Shown here: positions 46,451 through 58,962 of the stretch, in pieces
How the letters are laid out: the number at the start of each line of letters is the position of its first letter
How positions within the stretch are numbered: position 1 is the stretch's first letter
NCBI GenBank assembly: GCA_008638375.1
Contig: CM018036.1
Span: forward strand, 4,092,392 to 4,156,391
DNA: 64,000 nt
Source of the DNA: Nyssa sinensis
Taxonomy: Eukaryota; Streptophyta; Magnoliopsida; Cornales; Nyssaceae
Reading direction: 5' to 3'
Position numbers and translations under genes: made by a program
The notes under the pieces: model-generated
Told to the model about the DNA's origin: nothing
What the model saw: the letters and a program-made list of their open reading frames with translations, nothing else
Databases searched by the model: none

Positions 46451-47250
46451 ACTCACAAAACGGCTTCCTTCTTATAATATCTCAAACCCAAAAATAACAT
46501 TCATACATGTAAATTAACGAAACTGGCAAGTCCAAAACAAACCGGTGCTGAAATTCCTATGTGCCTCCGAATAGGAAGGGTTTTTTCGTTTGGACGGATA
46601 AACTACTTAGAATCGCACATGGTAATAAAGTAATATCCCACCCAAAACATTATTTTTCTGTCGCAAACAAATTATCAAGAATCCAAGAGAATTCACACAG
46701 CCCCCAACATCTTCAACATCATGGATGAAGATGGATGTGCATTGATACATGTAAAGCCATTTGTAAACTGTTTCAGAACCATTTGACGTCAAATTCAATA
46801 ACAAGAAGAAAAGCAAAGCTAACTGCAGGGTCACTTTGGCAAATCAATCTGAAATAGTTCCTTTTTAAAGTACCCAAACATCTAATTATCTATATAAAAA
46901 AAAAAAAAAATACATCATATCTGCAAGTATTTCCAGAAAGGAAATAGAAGGAATGAGAGTTGGCTTTGAAGAATTTTGGACAAATTTAGAAACCTGGAAC
47001 AAAAGAAGGTGACTGCAGCTAAAGGGTTAAGACCTCTCTACACTACCTCAATACCTTCGTGAATTAGAAAACCTACTTCCACTTTCTGCTCTCAAGTGGT
47101 GACGGTAATTGGTCTGTAATTACAGTTACAATATTCACCCTACAACAAAGATTAGCACTTATTAAATATAAATGCTCTTCATTATATTTATCGCACTACG
47201 TTCGGGATATAGTATCATTAGTATATGCTTGATCCTTCTTAGCTTATTCC

Positions 47251-50200
47251 TTATAAAACCCCAGAGCCGGAATCCTCCTCAAGAGGTAGATTTAGATCAG
47301 GTAGCGAAAACTTAGCCTCCTGCAACAATGTCAACCCTTTCTGTACTTCAGGCAATCCCCGAGGTGGAGAGGGTTGTCCTACAGCAGCAAGATCATCACC
47401 GGTTATGCTTGGTGACAAGATTGAAGGAATAGGGTCACAAGCAGATGCACTTTGCTGGGTCTGATTAGAGGTAGTTTCCTCAGGAGCAACTGTTGTAACT
47501 CTTTCAGCTAGCGGCTGTGATTGCAAATCAAGCTGTAATAAAAGTAAACCAATGTCAAAAATTATGTTGTGTTATATTTAGTGTGTACCACGTATAAATT
47601 AGATACAGGCTTTCAAAATGGGAAGAAAAAAAAAAAACCTTAGAAATACTTCTAAGTTGGATGGGTGTTGACCATGATAGTGTTCGCATGTATTGTAAAT
47701 GTGTCATGACAAGAAAGCAAAAACTTAAGCAATAAAACAGATTCATCTATTTTTACATTCTAGTCTGAAGGGAAGTGTACCCACATGATACAAAGATACT
47801 TGGCAGGGGCAAAAGTTATACAACTTACTTCAAGTCACTTATTTGAGTTTTTTAACTTCATAATATTTGTGGTCACCTAAGTAACACCTTTGTAAGTTGT
47901 TTTTGCAGTGTCATAAGAATTAAGCACTAATAGCATGTTTTCATTCATGGACTACCAATGAAAGGTTATATTAGAAGGAAAAGTAACAAAAGGAAATTAT
48001 CTTATGAATGAATCATTAAACAGCTATTGTATATGAACAACTGCCAGAGCGCCTAACACCCTAGTGCACCTTGGTGACCACCTGTACTGCTTTGAGGATT
48101 GATGTGTTGAAAAAGTCACCCAAACACATAAGTGAATATAGTTGAAGGATGAAAAAGATTTACTTCAATCAAGAGAGGAAAGTGGACACATGCAACATAT
48201 GAAGACAACCATAAGATTTTGTCTAGAAGCATATATCAGATAAGTATTGTTCTTTTAACAAAAAATTAAGTCCTAGAGGAGTAATTCTGTGTGTTGCACC
48301 ACACTAGTAGAGAGTGAGCACTTGCATCTACATGGAATGGTCCCCTCATGATGAACCACATCGACGACAAAATGCAAGTGACCTGCTTGTGACCCCATCC
48401 ACTCAAGATCTTGTGCAAATTTCTGATGTGGCACGATTAGTTCTATAAGGAGGTGTGGATGTTTATATACCAGATTGGGAGTCCTAAACTGACAAACAAA
48501 CAATTGTCCTGAGAATCCTTTCATTCCCCTTGGAATTAAAACCTACTTCTTTGCCAGAGGCCAGGTACTAGTAAAAGACGCCAAGGTACTACACGTCAAA
48601 AACCATTTGCACAGGTTCAGGGCACACAATATCAAGATAAATGATCCAACTATTGAATATTATAAGACGCGGACCCCGAACTTAAATGCATGTCTTGTCA
48701 GTGCACTGAATATAACAAAAAGGTTTATTTCTTTATCTAATCTAATTCATATAAATGTTTCCACTTGATGCAAAAAGGTTCACATATTTTGTGTCAGTTA
48801 ATTCACAAAGACAAAAACTCTCAGGAGAAGGCAGCGACCCATTCCTAACCTTAACCAACAACACAATACTATAGTTATCTTTAGAAATTTCACTGGGTGA
48901 ACAAGATACAGATAAAGAATATTGTTAGAGACTATTGGTTAAATTGGTTTAAAGCTATTTCATTTATTCTTATGATTAATATATGTGATCACGTATATAT
49001 GTAATCTATATAAAAATATTACTGTTTTACTTACCAAAAAAATAATATTACTGTTTTGATCACTGAAACAACTAATGTTTATAAATATTACATGATGGAG
49101 ATCAAAAGCCACTGAAACATATAAAAAGAAACAAAATGCTGCATATCCGTCATTTATATCCCCGATGTGATGTGGTATCATGTAGTGCTTTCAGGAACCC
49201 ACATGATGTGATTTTCAAAGGACGTCATATGATGCCACATCACATTGGGTATAAATGGGGTTAAAATTGGGGATATGTAGCATTGCTCTAAAAAGAAATG
49301 TGAGCCCAATAGGCAACAAAAACATAATTTGATAAAGAAGAAAATAGACCATAATATCACCTTCAATCTCTTCAAGCTTTCATTAGTGGCTCTCTGTTTC
49401 TCCAAATTGACACGTAAGGTTGCTAATTCCTGCTTGGTCAGGAAATTTGGAAGCCAGAATTCAGGTATAGCCAATTATGAAAATCTGGATGACTTGGTAA
49501 AGAAGTTTAAAAGGCCATACCCTCTTCAGATTGCCTTCTTTCCTTTAATAGCAAGATCTCATCTTCCTTGAGTTCAGCTAATGTCTGCAAACCCATAAAA
49601 AACAGCACATTAATAAAAGTCATAACATCCAAACTACTATTAATGAATTCACCCAAAAAAATTAAAAAAAGAAGAAGAAGAAGAAGAATAGACTAAGGCT
49701 AGACTCCCAAATGCATTGTCAGAATATGACACTACAATCAGGGCAGGTAGCGAAAAACATTGTTTATATGCAGACACATCTCTGTTGATTTATGTTCTTT
49801 TTGCCTTGGAGAAAAAAGGTTGAAACAACTTCTAACATTATTTATTATTTATAAAAGCTTCCCCCAAGATTATTGATGACTGGAAAATTTTTACCAATTA
49901 AAATATTCAAGCTGAAGCCACCAATGACCAGTTACACAGCTGGGAATCCACTAAATGCCAGTGCAAAGGGTGCAGAACTCGGAAGTAACACTTGATGGGT
50001 CCATATAACCATTTTATGAAATAGAATTTTTCACATTTATATGGTTTTATTAAGAAAGATATGGTAAATGTCTCATGGAAATCCAAAAAGGTTACGGACA
50101 TCCATTTGTTTGCAATATATCAGCAGAATGCCAGTGGGTAGACCCCAAAAAATATTGGGAGTCCGGGTTGGTGGGGGAATGGGTACCTTGAACAAGCTCA

Positions 50201-51067
50201 TGAAGATCAGAATTACCTTTTTCTTTCTTGACTTCTTGGTTGTGGTTGTTTCACTTGTGGAAGTAACCTGCACATTCCAGTCATTAAACATCATCAATCA
50301 GTCAATCAATGAAGTTGTCATTTGTTGTAAACTGTGTTACTTGAATTAATTTTGCCACTAATTAAACACATAACAAGCAAATATAATTAAATAAAGAATT
50401 TTTATTTAGGGGCATCAACATTATAAGCGCTAACTCCCCCAAAAAAAACAAAAAAAGTCTTGACCATCAGAACAAAATATAAGCGACTAAAAATTTCTTA
50501 CTTTACCCATTTTTTTAAAAATAACTAAAAGCTATGTGCAAGATTGTAGTTGTACTCCCTATCAGCATGAAAAATATTAGAAATTTTAAAGACCAAGCTC
50601 CCCTTTACTAATCTCAAGGTATCTTGAATGCGTAACACATCATCTATTGTTTAATTATTTAATAACAAATACATGATGTATTATGCATTCAGGACTACAT
50701 TGAAAAAAAATAAAATAAAAGTGCAACAGAGAAGATGTTAATCCCATATTTGACATGCATATCATTTTCCATAGTAAAAATACAAATATATATTATCGAT
50801 TTACAAATGGGGATAGCTATTCACACTCCCCTTATACACTAAAAAATAATATTTTTTTAATAATTAGAAGTACACATTTTGGAATGCAAATGCACAGGTG
50901 GAGTGGGAATAACTCACCCCTTTATAAATATATATAGGGCAATCTTATCACCACTTTCTATTTAATTGCTAGAATTCTAAAAAATACTCCAATTTTAATT
51001 ATTAAAAAAACAATATTCTGAAGTCCAAATTAATAAATTAGGGTGTGAATAACAATTCTCTCTCTTG

Positions 51068-51104
<37 letters not shown>

Positions 51105-53238
51105 TGTACATGTATGAGTACATTTTTACTATATAATAATGACAAACAGTTAGCTCGATGGAATCTCTTCCTCTCACTATTTCTAATAATATAAAAACGA
51201 GAGAGAAGAAACACACGCTTAGCACGTGCCCGCGTTTTCAAGTAAAGATAAAGAGTCATATCAAGGCATAACCATGAACATTTTTGTTGGTTTGAGTTGA
51301 TTCGGTAATGCATGTCAGCTTACAACAACAATAGTTTGATGACTAAATGGTCCCCCCACCGAAGACCTAAACCTAATGCATTTCTAACAATTTCTTTCCA
51401 CCTCAATCAAACCCAATTCTTATGATATTTTAAAAGAATTTTGTTAAAATGAATCACGAAAATTAAATTTTTATAAATTTATTAATATAATACATACATA
51501 CATACGGTCGTATATATATTACACAAATTAATAAAATTACAAAAATCTAACTCCAGCTAATTACCAAAACAACCTTCTTCTCAAAACCTCCATCCCCATT
51601 TATAAAACATTTGTTTGACTTTGAACTCATTCTACTTTCTTGGACCCCACCAAACAGGCTGTCATTCAAAGCAATAACAGCCCCAATCAACACCCTTTAA
51701 TCCTTTTAACACAAAAAGTAAAATTCTCCACACTTTTGATGACTCTGTCTGATGATCATGACCTAGACCGTGCGATTCTTCTTCTACAGAACCCAACGGT
51801 TTTGATTAAGCTGTCATGCTACTATACTGTTTGTCTTACTTCGCTATCCGTTCAATAATCACGAGAAAAAAAATATAACTATATACAGTTGTGCGGTGCC
51901 TCGGGATGTTCGCGTCCATTGTCGACAGATGGCACGAGATGGCAAGATAGAACGACAAGCAGATGCAGACAACACCAAACAGCGGCGATACACCGAATCA
52001 TTTCCCCCCCATTCACAACATAAAGTGCACAACAACTAACAACACTATACCAAACTAAACGCAGTCGCTTATTTGCCACGAAAACACGCCACCGATTAAA
52101 ACGGGTACCCATATTATTCGGACCCAAATGCCCCTGGAGCGAATAAATTAGTGGAAAGAGGTTTGACCATGAGGGGACCTTTTCGTCATTTAGACCCCAT
52201 GATCAACGAAGTACCGACCCCGACAAAGACTTCGGGCAGTTTCTGGGTCACCTCATGGATGCAACAACAAATTTATTGACGAATATACCCCTTAGCTGAA
52301 GGGTGTTTCAGTAATTTCGTGAATCGGGATTATGCTACGAAGACGCAATAATGGCTTCCGCTGTTGAGCGGAAAAGTGGTGAGGAAAAAACGTGACTCGT
52401 CATTTAATCTTCTGAACATATGCGTTGAAAGAAAGTCACCATTTTCTCGTTATACTATATATATATATATATATATATATAACTGGAAAATATGATAATT
52501 TGTTAAAATTAGCAGGGCAATTTAGTGAAGAAGTGATGAAAAGTGGACCATAAACGGACGGTCCGATCGTCAGAGATGAGCTCGATCGGATCGGTAAAAT
52601 GGCCGAATTAGCCTCGTGAATTCACGATAATCTTCCCATGCAAAGAGGGTACTATTGTCAAACTCGCAACGACTTAAACGGTGACAGGTGTTAGAAATCT
52701 TACATCTCCTGAACGCGTCACAGTAAATATTGCACATTTTAGGGGTATTTTGGTCAATAAGGAAGCATCGAATGACACCACTAAAATGAAATGAATCAGG
52801 CGTCGGCGGTCAAGGACATATGCCACCCGATACCAGCTGACTCAGATGCGCCGGCGGACATGAGAAGTGACACGACGGCCGTAAAAGTGACACCGACTGG
52901 GGAAGAATAGAAAGGACACGGGGATGGAAACAGACCTTAGATCTCGTGACATCCGAACGCTTGGAGGGCGGTTGACTGGACTCCTCAAAACCGTCGGCGG
53001 CGGCGCCTCCGCTGAGAGAGGTGGCGCAGCTCCAGGAGAGAGGCGTGGTGGGGCTGGCCCTCGTGGTGGCCTTCTTGGCATGAAAAATCGGCTTGGAACG
53101 GCGCTGGCGCACGCTCCAGTCTAGCGGGAACGCCGGCGAGTTTCTCTTAGGTGGCGTGGCGTGGTTGAGACGTATGAGCAGCTCCACCACCATGGAGTCG
53201 TCGGTCATGGCCGCTTTCACCCACTCCTCGTCACTCAT
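47251..53238 (-). CDS. Plant-specific unknown protein with coiled coil and EAR-like C-terminus
   Basis: Five exons on the minus strand: 52936-53238, 50217-50267, 49522-49584 (49521 if the GT donor is used), 49361-49429, 47251-47532; about 255 aa. Residues 60-70 RASPTTPLSWS and 82-88 DGFEESS are the block I remember from the At1g15800/At1g80610 family. A basic KKSRKKK (112-118) may be a nuclear signal; residues 119-162 (TLAELKEDEILLLKE..., ELATLRVNLEKQRATNES) form a short coiled coil; residues 239-248 LPDLNLPLEE contain an LxLxL. Exons 1-2, 2-3 and 4-5 join in phase 0. The 3-4 join does not: the only GT donor leaves one extra base, and neither nearby acceptor repairs it. Exon 3 therefore seems to carry a one-base insertion in the GGG at 49521-49523. 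Function unknown; I infer a nuclear adaptor. Confidence 0.82.
47533..49360 (-). other. Intron 4 of the unknown-protein gene
   Basis: About 1.8 kb, containing the 49.13-49.29 kb MITE. The minus frame at 48273-48524 (83 aa) shows no known family and no splice-site support. Confidence 0.6.
49132..49289. mobile_element. 158-bp MITE with 9-bp target duplication
   Basis: Long inverted arms: left 'atgctgcatatcc...', 'ccgatgtgatgtggtatcat'; right arm reversed gives 'atgctacatatcc...', 'ccaatgtgatgtggcatcat'. The perfect 9-bp word 'aaaaagaaa' flanks it at 49123-49131 and 49290-49298. It lies in intron 4 of the unknown-protein gene, less than 75 bp from exon 4. Mutator-like by duplication length. Confidence 0.75.
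50809..50920. mobile_element. 112-bp MITE with 21-bp inverted ends
   Basis: Left 'ggggatagctattcacactcc' and, reversed, right 'ggggtgagttattcccactcc' match at about 17 of 21 bases. Flanks 'tttacaaat' (50800-50808) and 'tttataaat' (50921-50929) differ at one base and are the probable 9-bp duplication. It lies in intron 1 of the unknown-protein gene. Confidence 0.75.
51069..51101. repeat. (TA)n microsatellite
   Basis: About sixteen TA units in intron 1 of the unknown-protein gene. Confidence 0.9.
51590..52935 (-). other. GC-richer first-intron segment, promoter-like
   Basis: This 5'-proximal part of a 2.7-kb first intron is clearly richer in GC and lower in repeats than the rest ('gagctcgatcggatcgg', 'ctgaacgcgtcacag', 'ccgaccccgacaaagac'). 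The 'aggggtattttggtcaa' and 'tttcgtcatttagacccc' phrases recall upstream regions of dicot genes. It could enhance expression from within the intron or hold an alternative start. A (TA)n tract is at 52454-52481. Confidence 0.35.
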
Positions 53239-53600
53239 CCTTTGTTTTTTTCGCGTCAGTTGAGAGAGAGAGAGAGATACAGAAAAAGAGAAAAGTGGAA
53301 GAGAAAAGGGTGAGAAAATGGTGGCGAAGAAAATCTGAATGAGAGGTATAAATAATGATGGGATTGGGTTATATAGGTGTGTTAATGTGGGTGACTGTGT
53401 GTGGTGAAGGGAGGGGTAGATGGCAAATTGACAACCCTTGTTGTCGTATGGATTGATCCATCTCTCTATTGTGCCTGGGCCCACTATTGAGACGTGGCAG
53501 TGACCGCCTGCCTCTATTTTTTCTTCTTCTTTCTAGGGTTTGATCCTGATGGATGGTTAAGGAATGTGATTTCACGCGCTGTCCTTTCGGGTGGATTGAA
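53239..53600 (-). promoter_or_regulatory. 5' leader and promoter of the unknown-protein gene
   Basis: On the minus strand a CT-rich leader ((CT)n at about 53261-53275) directly precedes the ATG. 'TATATAACCC' at about 53370-53379 gives a TATA-like element about 135 bp upstream. The longer in-frame extension to 53484 would be translated leader and is not credible as protein. Confidence 0.5.
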
Positions 53601-54894
53601 TTTAGTGATGCTGTCTGTTGGACTCATCAGGATTGTGATTGAAATAAATAAATAAATATATATATATAATCAAATATTTGAAGAATTTATCATTAAAGAA
53701 GAATAACAATGTTAAAAATTAGACATAATGTGTTCTTAAAAATAGAATGTTAAGTCATAAATGGTATTAAAAGTGGACAACATTTAGCTCCAACTCACAT
53801 CCCAACACCACCATAATTTGTTAAGCATACAATATTCATATTTATAATGTGATTTTTATTTTTAATTAAAAATAAAAAATTAATTATGAATAATAATTTT
53901 TTTTTAAAAAGCAAGGTATACTTGTCCAATTTACATTCTCTCGTATTTTCTGAAACAATATTTTTGTTCGGTGATGGGTGACCTCAAGTTTATAATGTTG
54001 AGGAGGATCGAACAAAAAGATGTCTAGTAGTTAATTTTTTTACATATACGATCGCTATTATTTGAGACACTTTAGGGTTTTAATTAATTAAATTAACTAG
54101 CTACTCCTATAGAATAATGTAGATAATTTCAAATTACTTTTTCAATTAATTAGACAGATCGTGAACTTAAACCAAGACTTCTATCAATAATACAGTCAGT
54201 GTTAAAGATAATAAAAAATTATAAAGCATAAATATAAATAGCACATCCAATAAAAAGACAAACTGATGTTACATAAAAAAAAAAAAAAAATTCACTAGTG
54301 CAAAAAAAATGAATCACTAAGTGTTGTGGTGAAAAGTGGAACACAGATATTAATAGTTGACAGTTTTTTAAGAATTTCTTCAAAACAACCGACAATAAAG
54401 ATCACATGAGAGGTTTAGATGATGACTACTCTAACGATCAAGTTAAAGAATAATAATTAATGTAATCGAAGTAATAAAGTCTTTTGGGATATACCTAGCA
54501 CCCATTTTATAGGACTTACTTTCCCCTGTGATACGATTCTCGATAATAAGTATTAGTTTATTTTTAAAATTTTGATAAATGTTTATAATGTTTTCGAAAG
54601 TAATATTTGATTGAACTGTCAAAATAAGATTCGAGTCCATTAAATTTATTGAACTGACGTGAATAAGTTATCAAAGTATCTCAAATGGTCAATAATTCAA
54701 GTTATCAAACTAATAATTAAAATTACACGTGACTTGAATCTCCTATGCGTATTTTTATCTTTTAACCGTATTTTGTGATCAATTTTAGGCAAAGTAAGTT
54801 TCTATTTGGCAAAATGTTTATTAAATGCAAAATAACATTTTCAAACTTAAATAAGTATTTGAAAATCACAACTTAATAGTTTTTGTTGGGTCCT

Positions 54895-55230
54895 TATCCT
54901 TTGGGGGGCAAAAGTTGCCAAAGCATGAACCCGGACAAGTATGGTTAGCCAGGTATAATAAATGGGGCCATCGGCCACTTGAATCTTCTACCATAAAGGA
55001 GCACCTGCTGCCTTTATGATTGGAGCGTGTTGTAAACACGTTTCTAAACGCACGTACAGATTGTACTTCCTAGTATTTACTTAATCTTGTGCGAAGCACG
55101 TGACCGAACGATCCCCACTCCCCGCTCTCTCTCTCTGCTTGTTCTCTCCATTTGCCAACTCTCATCTCTTCGCTTTACCACTTGTGTTCGGCCGCGCTGA
55201 ATTGATTTTCTTGCATGCGCGAATGACACC
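54895..55230. other. GC-richer island with G-box, no gene recognised
   Basis: Contains 'gaagcacgtgaccgaacg' (CACGTG near 55099) and a (CT)n leader-like stretch (about 55127-55138). No coding follows. It could be a promoter relic or a non-coding transcript start. Confidence 0.35.
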
Positions 55231-55299
55231 TGAGGTAGGGATGATAATTTAACGTACTGTTGGAATCGTCACCTCCGTTTTTAATGAAAAGACTTTAGA

Positions 55300-55620
55300 G
55301 AAAGTTTTTTATATCTTGTTAAATTTAAAATAAATTTGAGAAAAAAATAATTTTTTTTTCATTCTGATTATATAAAATAAAATAATAAATAAATTTTATG
55401 TTATATAATTAATATTTATAATGATATTTTTTAATTATTTATTAAAAATTTATACAAATTTGATAGAATTATACGTTTGAAGAATAATGTTATTCTAATT
55501 TTTGTTAATATGTATATTTTTTATTTTAACACATGTAACGTTTTATTTAAAATATGTTTGTTATAATTGATTTAATAAAATAAATAAATAAATCAAAGTT
55601 TAAAAATAAATGAAAACCAC
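55300..55620. repeat. Dispersed repeat shared with 37.6-37.9 kb
   Basis: Shares 'tttaat.atttat', 'acaaatttgataga.tt.tac', 'ttgttaatatgtat.tttt' and 'aataaaataaataaataaa' in the same order as 37720-37930. A/T-rich, no coding. Possible ends 'tagggatgataattt' (55241) and 'gctatcccta' (55707) suggest a larger element at 55.24-55.72 kb. Confidence 0.5.
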
Positions 55621-55802
55621 TTTTGCTTATTACAGTTTAAACAGGTTTGAGGGAAGCTTTTTTATTTGGAGCGGGATTGGACTTTTTTTTTTAAATTTGT
55701 TTTGTTGCTATCCCTAATATAACATGGTGTAATAGGAGGACTTTGTGGGTAGGAATGAAAATTTAACTCGGTAGGTTTGGTATGTCCTATCTTATCTTTA
55801 AC

Positions 55803-56215
55803 GGGATGAGTTTGAAAAAAATTAAATCAATTTATTACACTCCATTTGAATTGAGAGATTTGAAAAAGCAAAAAAAAAAAAAAAGAGAAAACGAGAAATG
55901 AGATCTAATTTCGTGTTTAATTTAAAATTAGTGAAGGAATGAAAAAGAGATGGAGGAAGATGGAAGAATTTCTTAACTCTTATTTTATCTAATTTGTCAT
56001 TTTCTTAAAAATGGGAAGAGCCCAAAGAAAAACATAAAGGTTTTTACTAAATTTTTATGATATCGTTCCTATTTTTAATAGGATGAGTTTGAAAAAAATT
56101 AAATCAATTTATTACACTCCACTGACTTGAATAGAGAGATTTGAAAAAGAAAAAAAAGAAGAGAAAATGAGAAATGAGAGCTAATTTCGTGTTTAATTTA
56201 AAATTAGTGAAGGAA
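55803..56215. repeat. About 135-bp duplication, copies 278 bp apart
   Basis: 55803-55938 and 56081-56212 share 'ggatgagtttgaaaaaaatt', 'caatttattacactccact', 'gagagatttgaaaaag' and 'taatttcgtgtttaattt'. The DNA between them resembles the left arm of the foldback element at 44.3 kb. Confidence 0.75.
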
Positions 56216-56229
56216 AAGGTGTTGTGCTT

Positions 56230-58950
56230 AAACCCATTTCGGTGCCATTCTTATTTCGTGCATGGCGGCTTGCATACCACTGGCCCAGCTGCCTCACCGG
56301 TTCAAAGTGTTGAGTCGACCTCTTTCGTTTCTGTAATAATTATAGGAATAGAACTGTAGAAGAATCGCGTGCTATCATGCGCATGGTGTGGGACTGGATA
56401 ATTGGTGCTCCCGTCTTTTCAAAAAATGATGATAGTATTTCTCTACTGTTATTTTTTTTTGTTAAAGTGTTTGACTTTTGCAATCAGTGAATCGAGTCAA
56501 TTAATATTTATTATATTTATAATAATTTATGTATTAATATGATCAAATATTTATTATTTAAGATTAATAAAAAATAGTTTATATTTTATAATTTAATTAA
56601 ATTTGTCAATTTAATGTAGTATAATTTAATTGATTATAAAAATAAAATCAAAATCAAAACGAAATATTCACGGTAAATTAAATCATGTCATATCATACAA
56701 GTGAGCACAAACAATTAAATTTAGATTACTCATAAAACATTAGTCATGAAAGAAGCTGCTTGTTTGTTCTTTGCTTGGCTTAAAATAATATTCATTTTGT
56801 GCTTTTGAGTTTTCATGTTTGTGGCAACTCACTACTCAATGGTCAATAGTCAAGCTCTTAATTTTTAATCACAAGTCCCAGGAGAAAACCTTGACTCAAA
56901 AAAAAATAAATAAAATAAAAGTCTTTAGACACCAAGATACCAATATGAATTAAAAATAATTTAGTGTTGTTAAAGTTGTGAACCTTGCAAATTTTGGTTG
57001 CTGTCATCGTTTTCCCTTCAACAGACAAGTTTTCAAAGTTAAACATAGGATTAAACTTTAGACACTTTGGATTACCATAGTGATCTATGAGAAGGAAATC
57101 ACGTCAAATATTATATATATATATATATATAAAATAGTTGTAAGTCACATACCTGTTCCTGTCTTATTCAATATATAGCAACCAGTTAAGCCACCACCAG
57201 CAATCTCAAAAAACAGCCGGAGCTGGGAGCGTCGCCACTGTTCAAGCTCTGCTGCGAACTCTTGCGTGAGTTGTGATTCATGAAATCTTCTTCATAGGGT
57301 TGCATGTGAGTTGTCTTATTCTATATTGCATGTTGTGAATAATTTCTTATTAGATTAGATCAACCATCAAGGTTTTTGATCGTGATCCTATAAAACAGAG
57401 AAATTAAGGGTCATTGGAGGAAGTCTGATAAATAACTCTCTGGTTATCAAGTCAGTTGTGAATTAAAATAACAAGAATCGTAACTTAATAAAAAATTAGG
57501 TTATATCTTGAACGAACTGTGCCACCCTTTTATAATTATGCATATACCATTTTGATAAAATTAAGATGGAAAGAAAATCGAGATTGTATATATCCATTTG
57601 TAACAGTTCTCTACTTAGATTGTCATTAGTTCAGTACTAAAGAGTGACATTGTCACCTCCTCTAATTGGCCTCAGTCATCTGAAGTGGTGTAAGTTGGGA
57701 TCCCCTCTTAATGCAATTTTATTTTATTTACGTGTCATTGTCTGAAGATCAATGTTTTATTGTGAACACACCATAAAGTGTTTTGACTTGACTTCTTAAA
57801 AACATTACAATCATAGTAACAAAACATCCACAATTAATGGAAATTAAAATAATACGTAATTTAAAAATTATTCTAGGAAGCATAGTTAATAATTCAAAAA
57901 AATTAGATAAATTTTTGAGTAAAAAATAAGTGATGTGTTAAAAACATATAAAGTATGAGTACCTATAATATAATTATTTGGAATAATCTAGAATTCTTTA
58001 AAAAAGAAAACAAAAATTGCTCGTAATATTCAAATATAATTTGAAATTCTTTAAACTACTTTGGATAAATTCAAAATTTGATAGCTAGATAATAATAAAA
58101 ATATATATGTCAGGATAAATTCAAGATGTTTTTTGAGATTTTGAGAATTTTATTTCTATAATTTTGCTAAACACTTAAGATTCTTATTGTTCATAACAAT
58201 TATAATACTTGTTTAGGCAATCCATCTCCCTTATACATATAATTTTAGTTCGAGTCGTTATACACACATAGTAATTATGATTTTTCTCCTTCTCACATTG
58301 CTTGTGTAAAAAATAAAAATAAAAAAGATTGAAGGTGGATGCCTGCTGCCAATGAAAATGAACCCTCTGAATTTTGTGATTTTGATGTCGCTATTTGTAT
58401 AGACAACAACTTCATTATTTAAGGTTCAAAATTTGTCCGTATTAATTGATGTTGTTCATTTTTTATCAAAATGACCTCTCATCCTTTACTACCTGCCAAG
58501 AACTTGATATCAGAGAGTCATCAGGAAAGACTCTGGTAATAGTCCGTTCCGATGATAAAGTCAATAAATAGAAAGAAACGGTAATTTAAAAGAAGAATTG
58601 AACATAAATTAAACGTGTACCTTATGGTCTTATTTATAGATTGTAGATCTCCTAAGTTAAGTAAGATTAAGAGTCATAAAAGTAGAGATTTAAAGATATA
58701 CAAATATATTAGTTATCATATTGAACTATGTTTTCTTGTTTTGAGGTCGGTAGGATATGGAAGACAGTGTTATGTTCTGAACTATATACCTCTGAATCCT
58801 CCGTGGCTAATTGATCTGGATAAAATAATCTTTCTTAATTTATACCTTGAAAAACTCTGTACATATACGTATCATGCTTTAAATATATTCATCACTTTAT
58901 GATATATCATTAATAGTAAATTAATGAGTATGAATGTGTTTCAAGTTGGA
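56230..58950. other. Intergenic DNA, no gene recognised
   Basis: AT-rich with a (TA)n at about 57112-57130. A short GC-richer piece at 57185-57300 has no readable domain. Confidence 0.45.
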
Positions 58951-58962
58951 TTTTGTATGAAT

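Noticed and set aside
46607..46834. 75-aa minus-strand frame with a hydrophobic start after the unknown-protein gene
   Set aside because: It lies where that gene's 3' UTR should be, and has no known motif or conserved start context.
48305..48330. 'agagagtgagcac', like the 3' part of miR156
   Set aside because: The 5' third of miR156 does not match and no complementary star arm lies within 150 bp, so no precursor hairpin.
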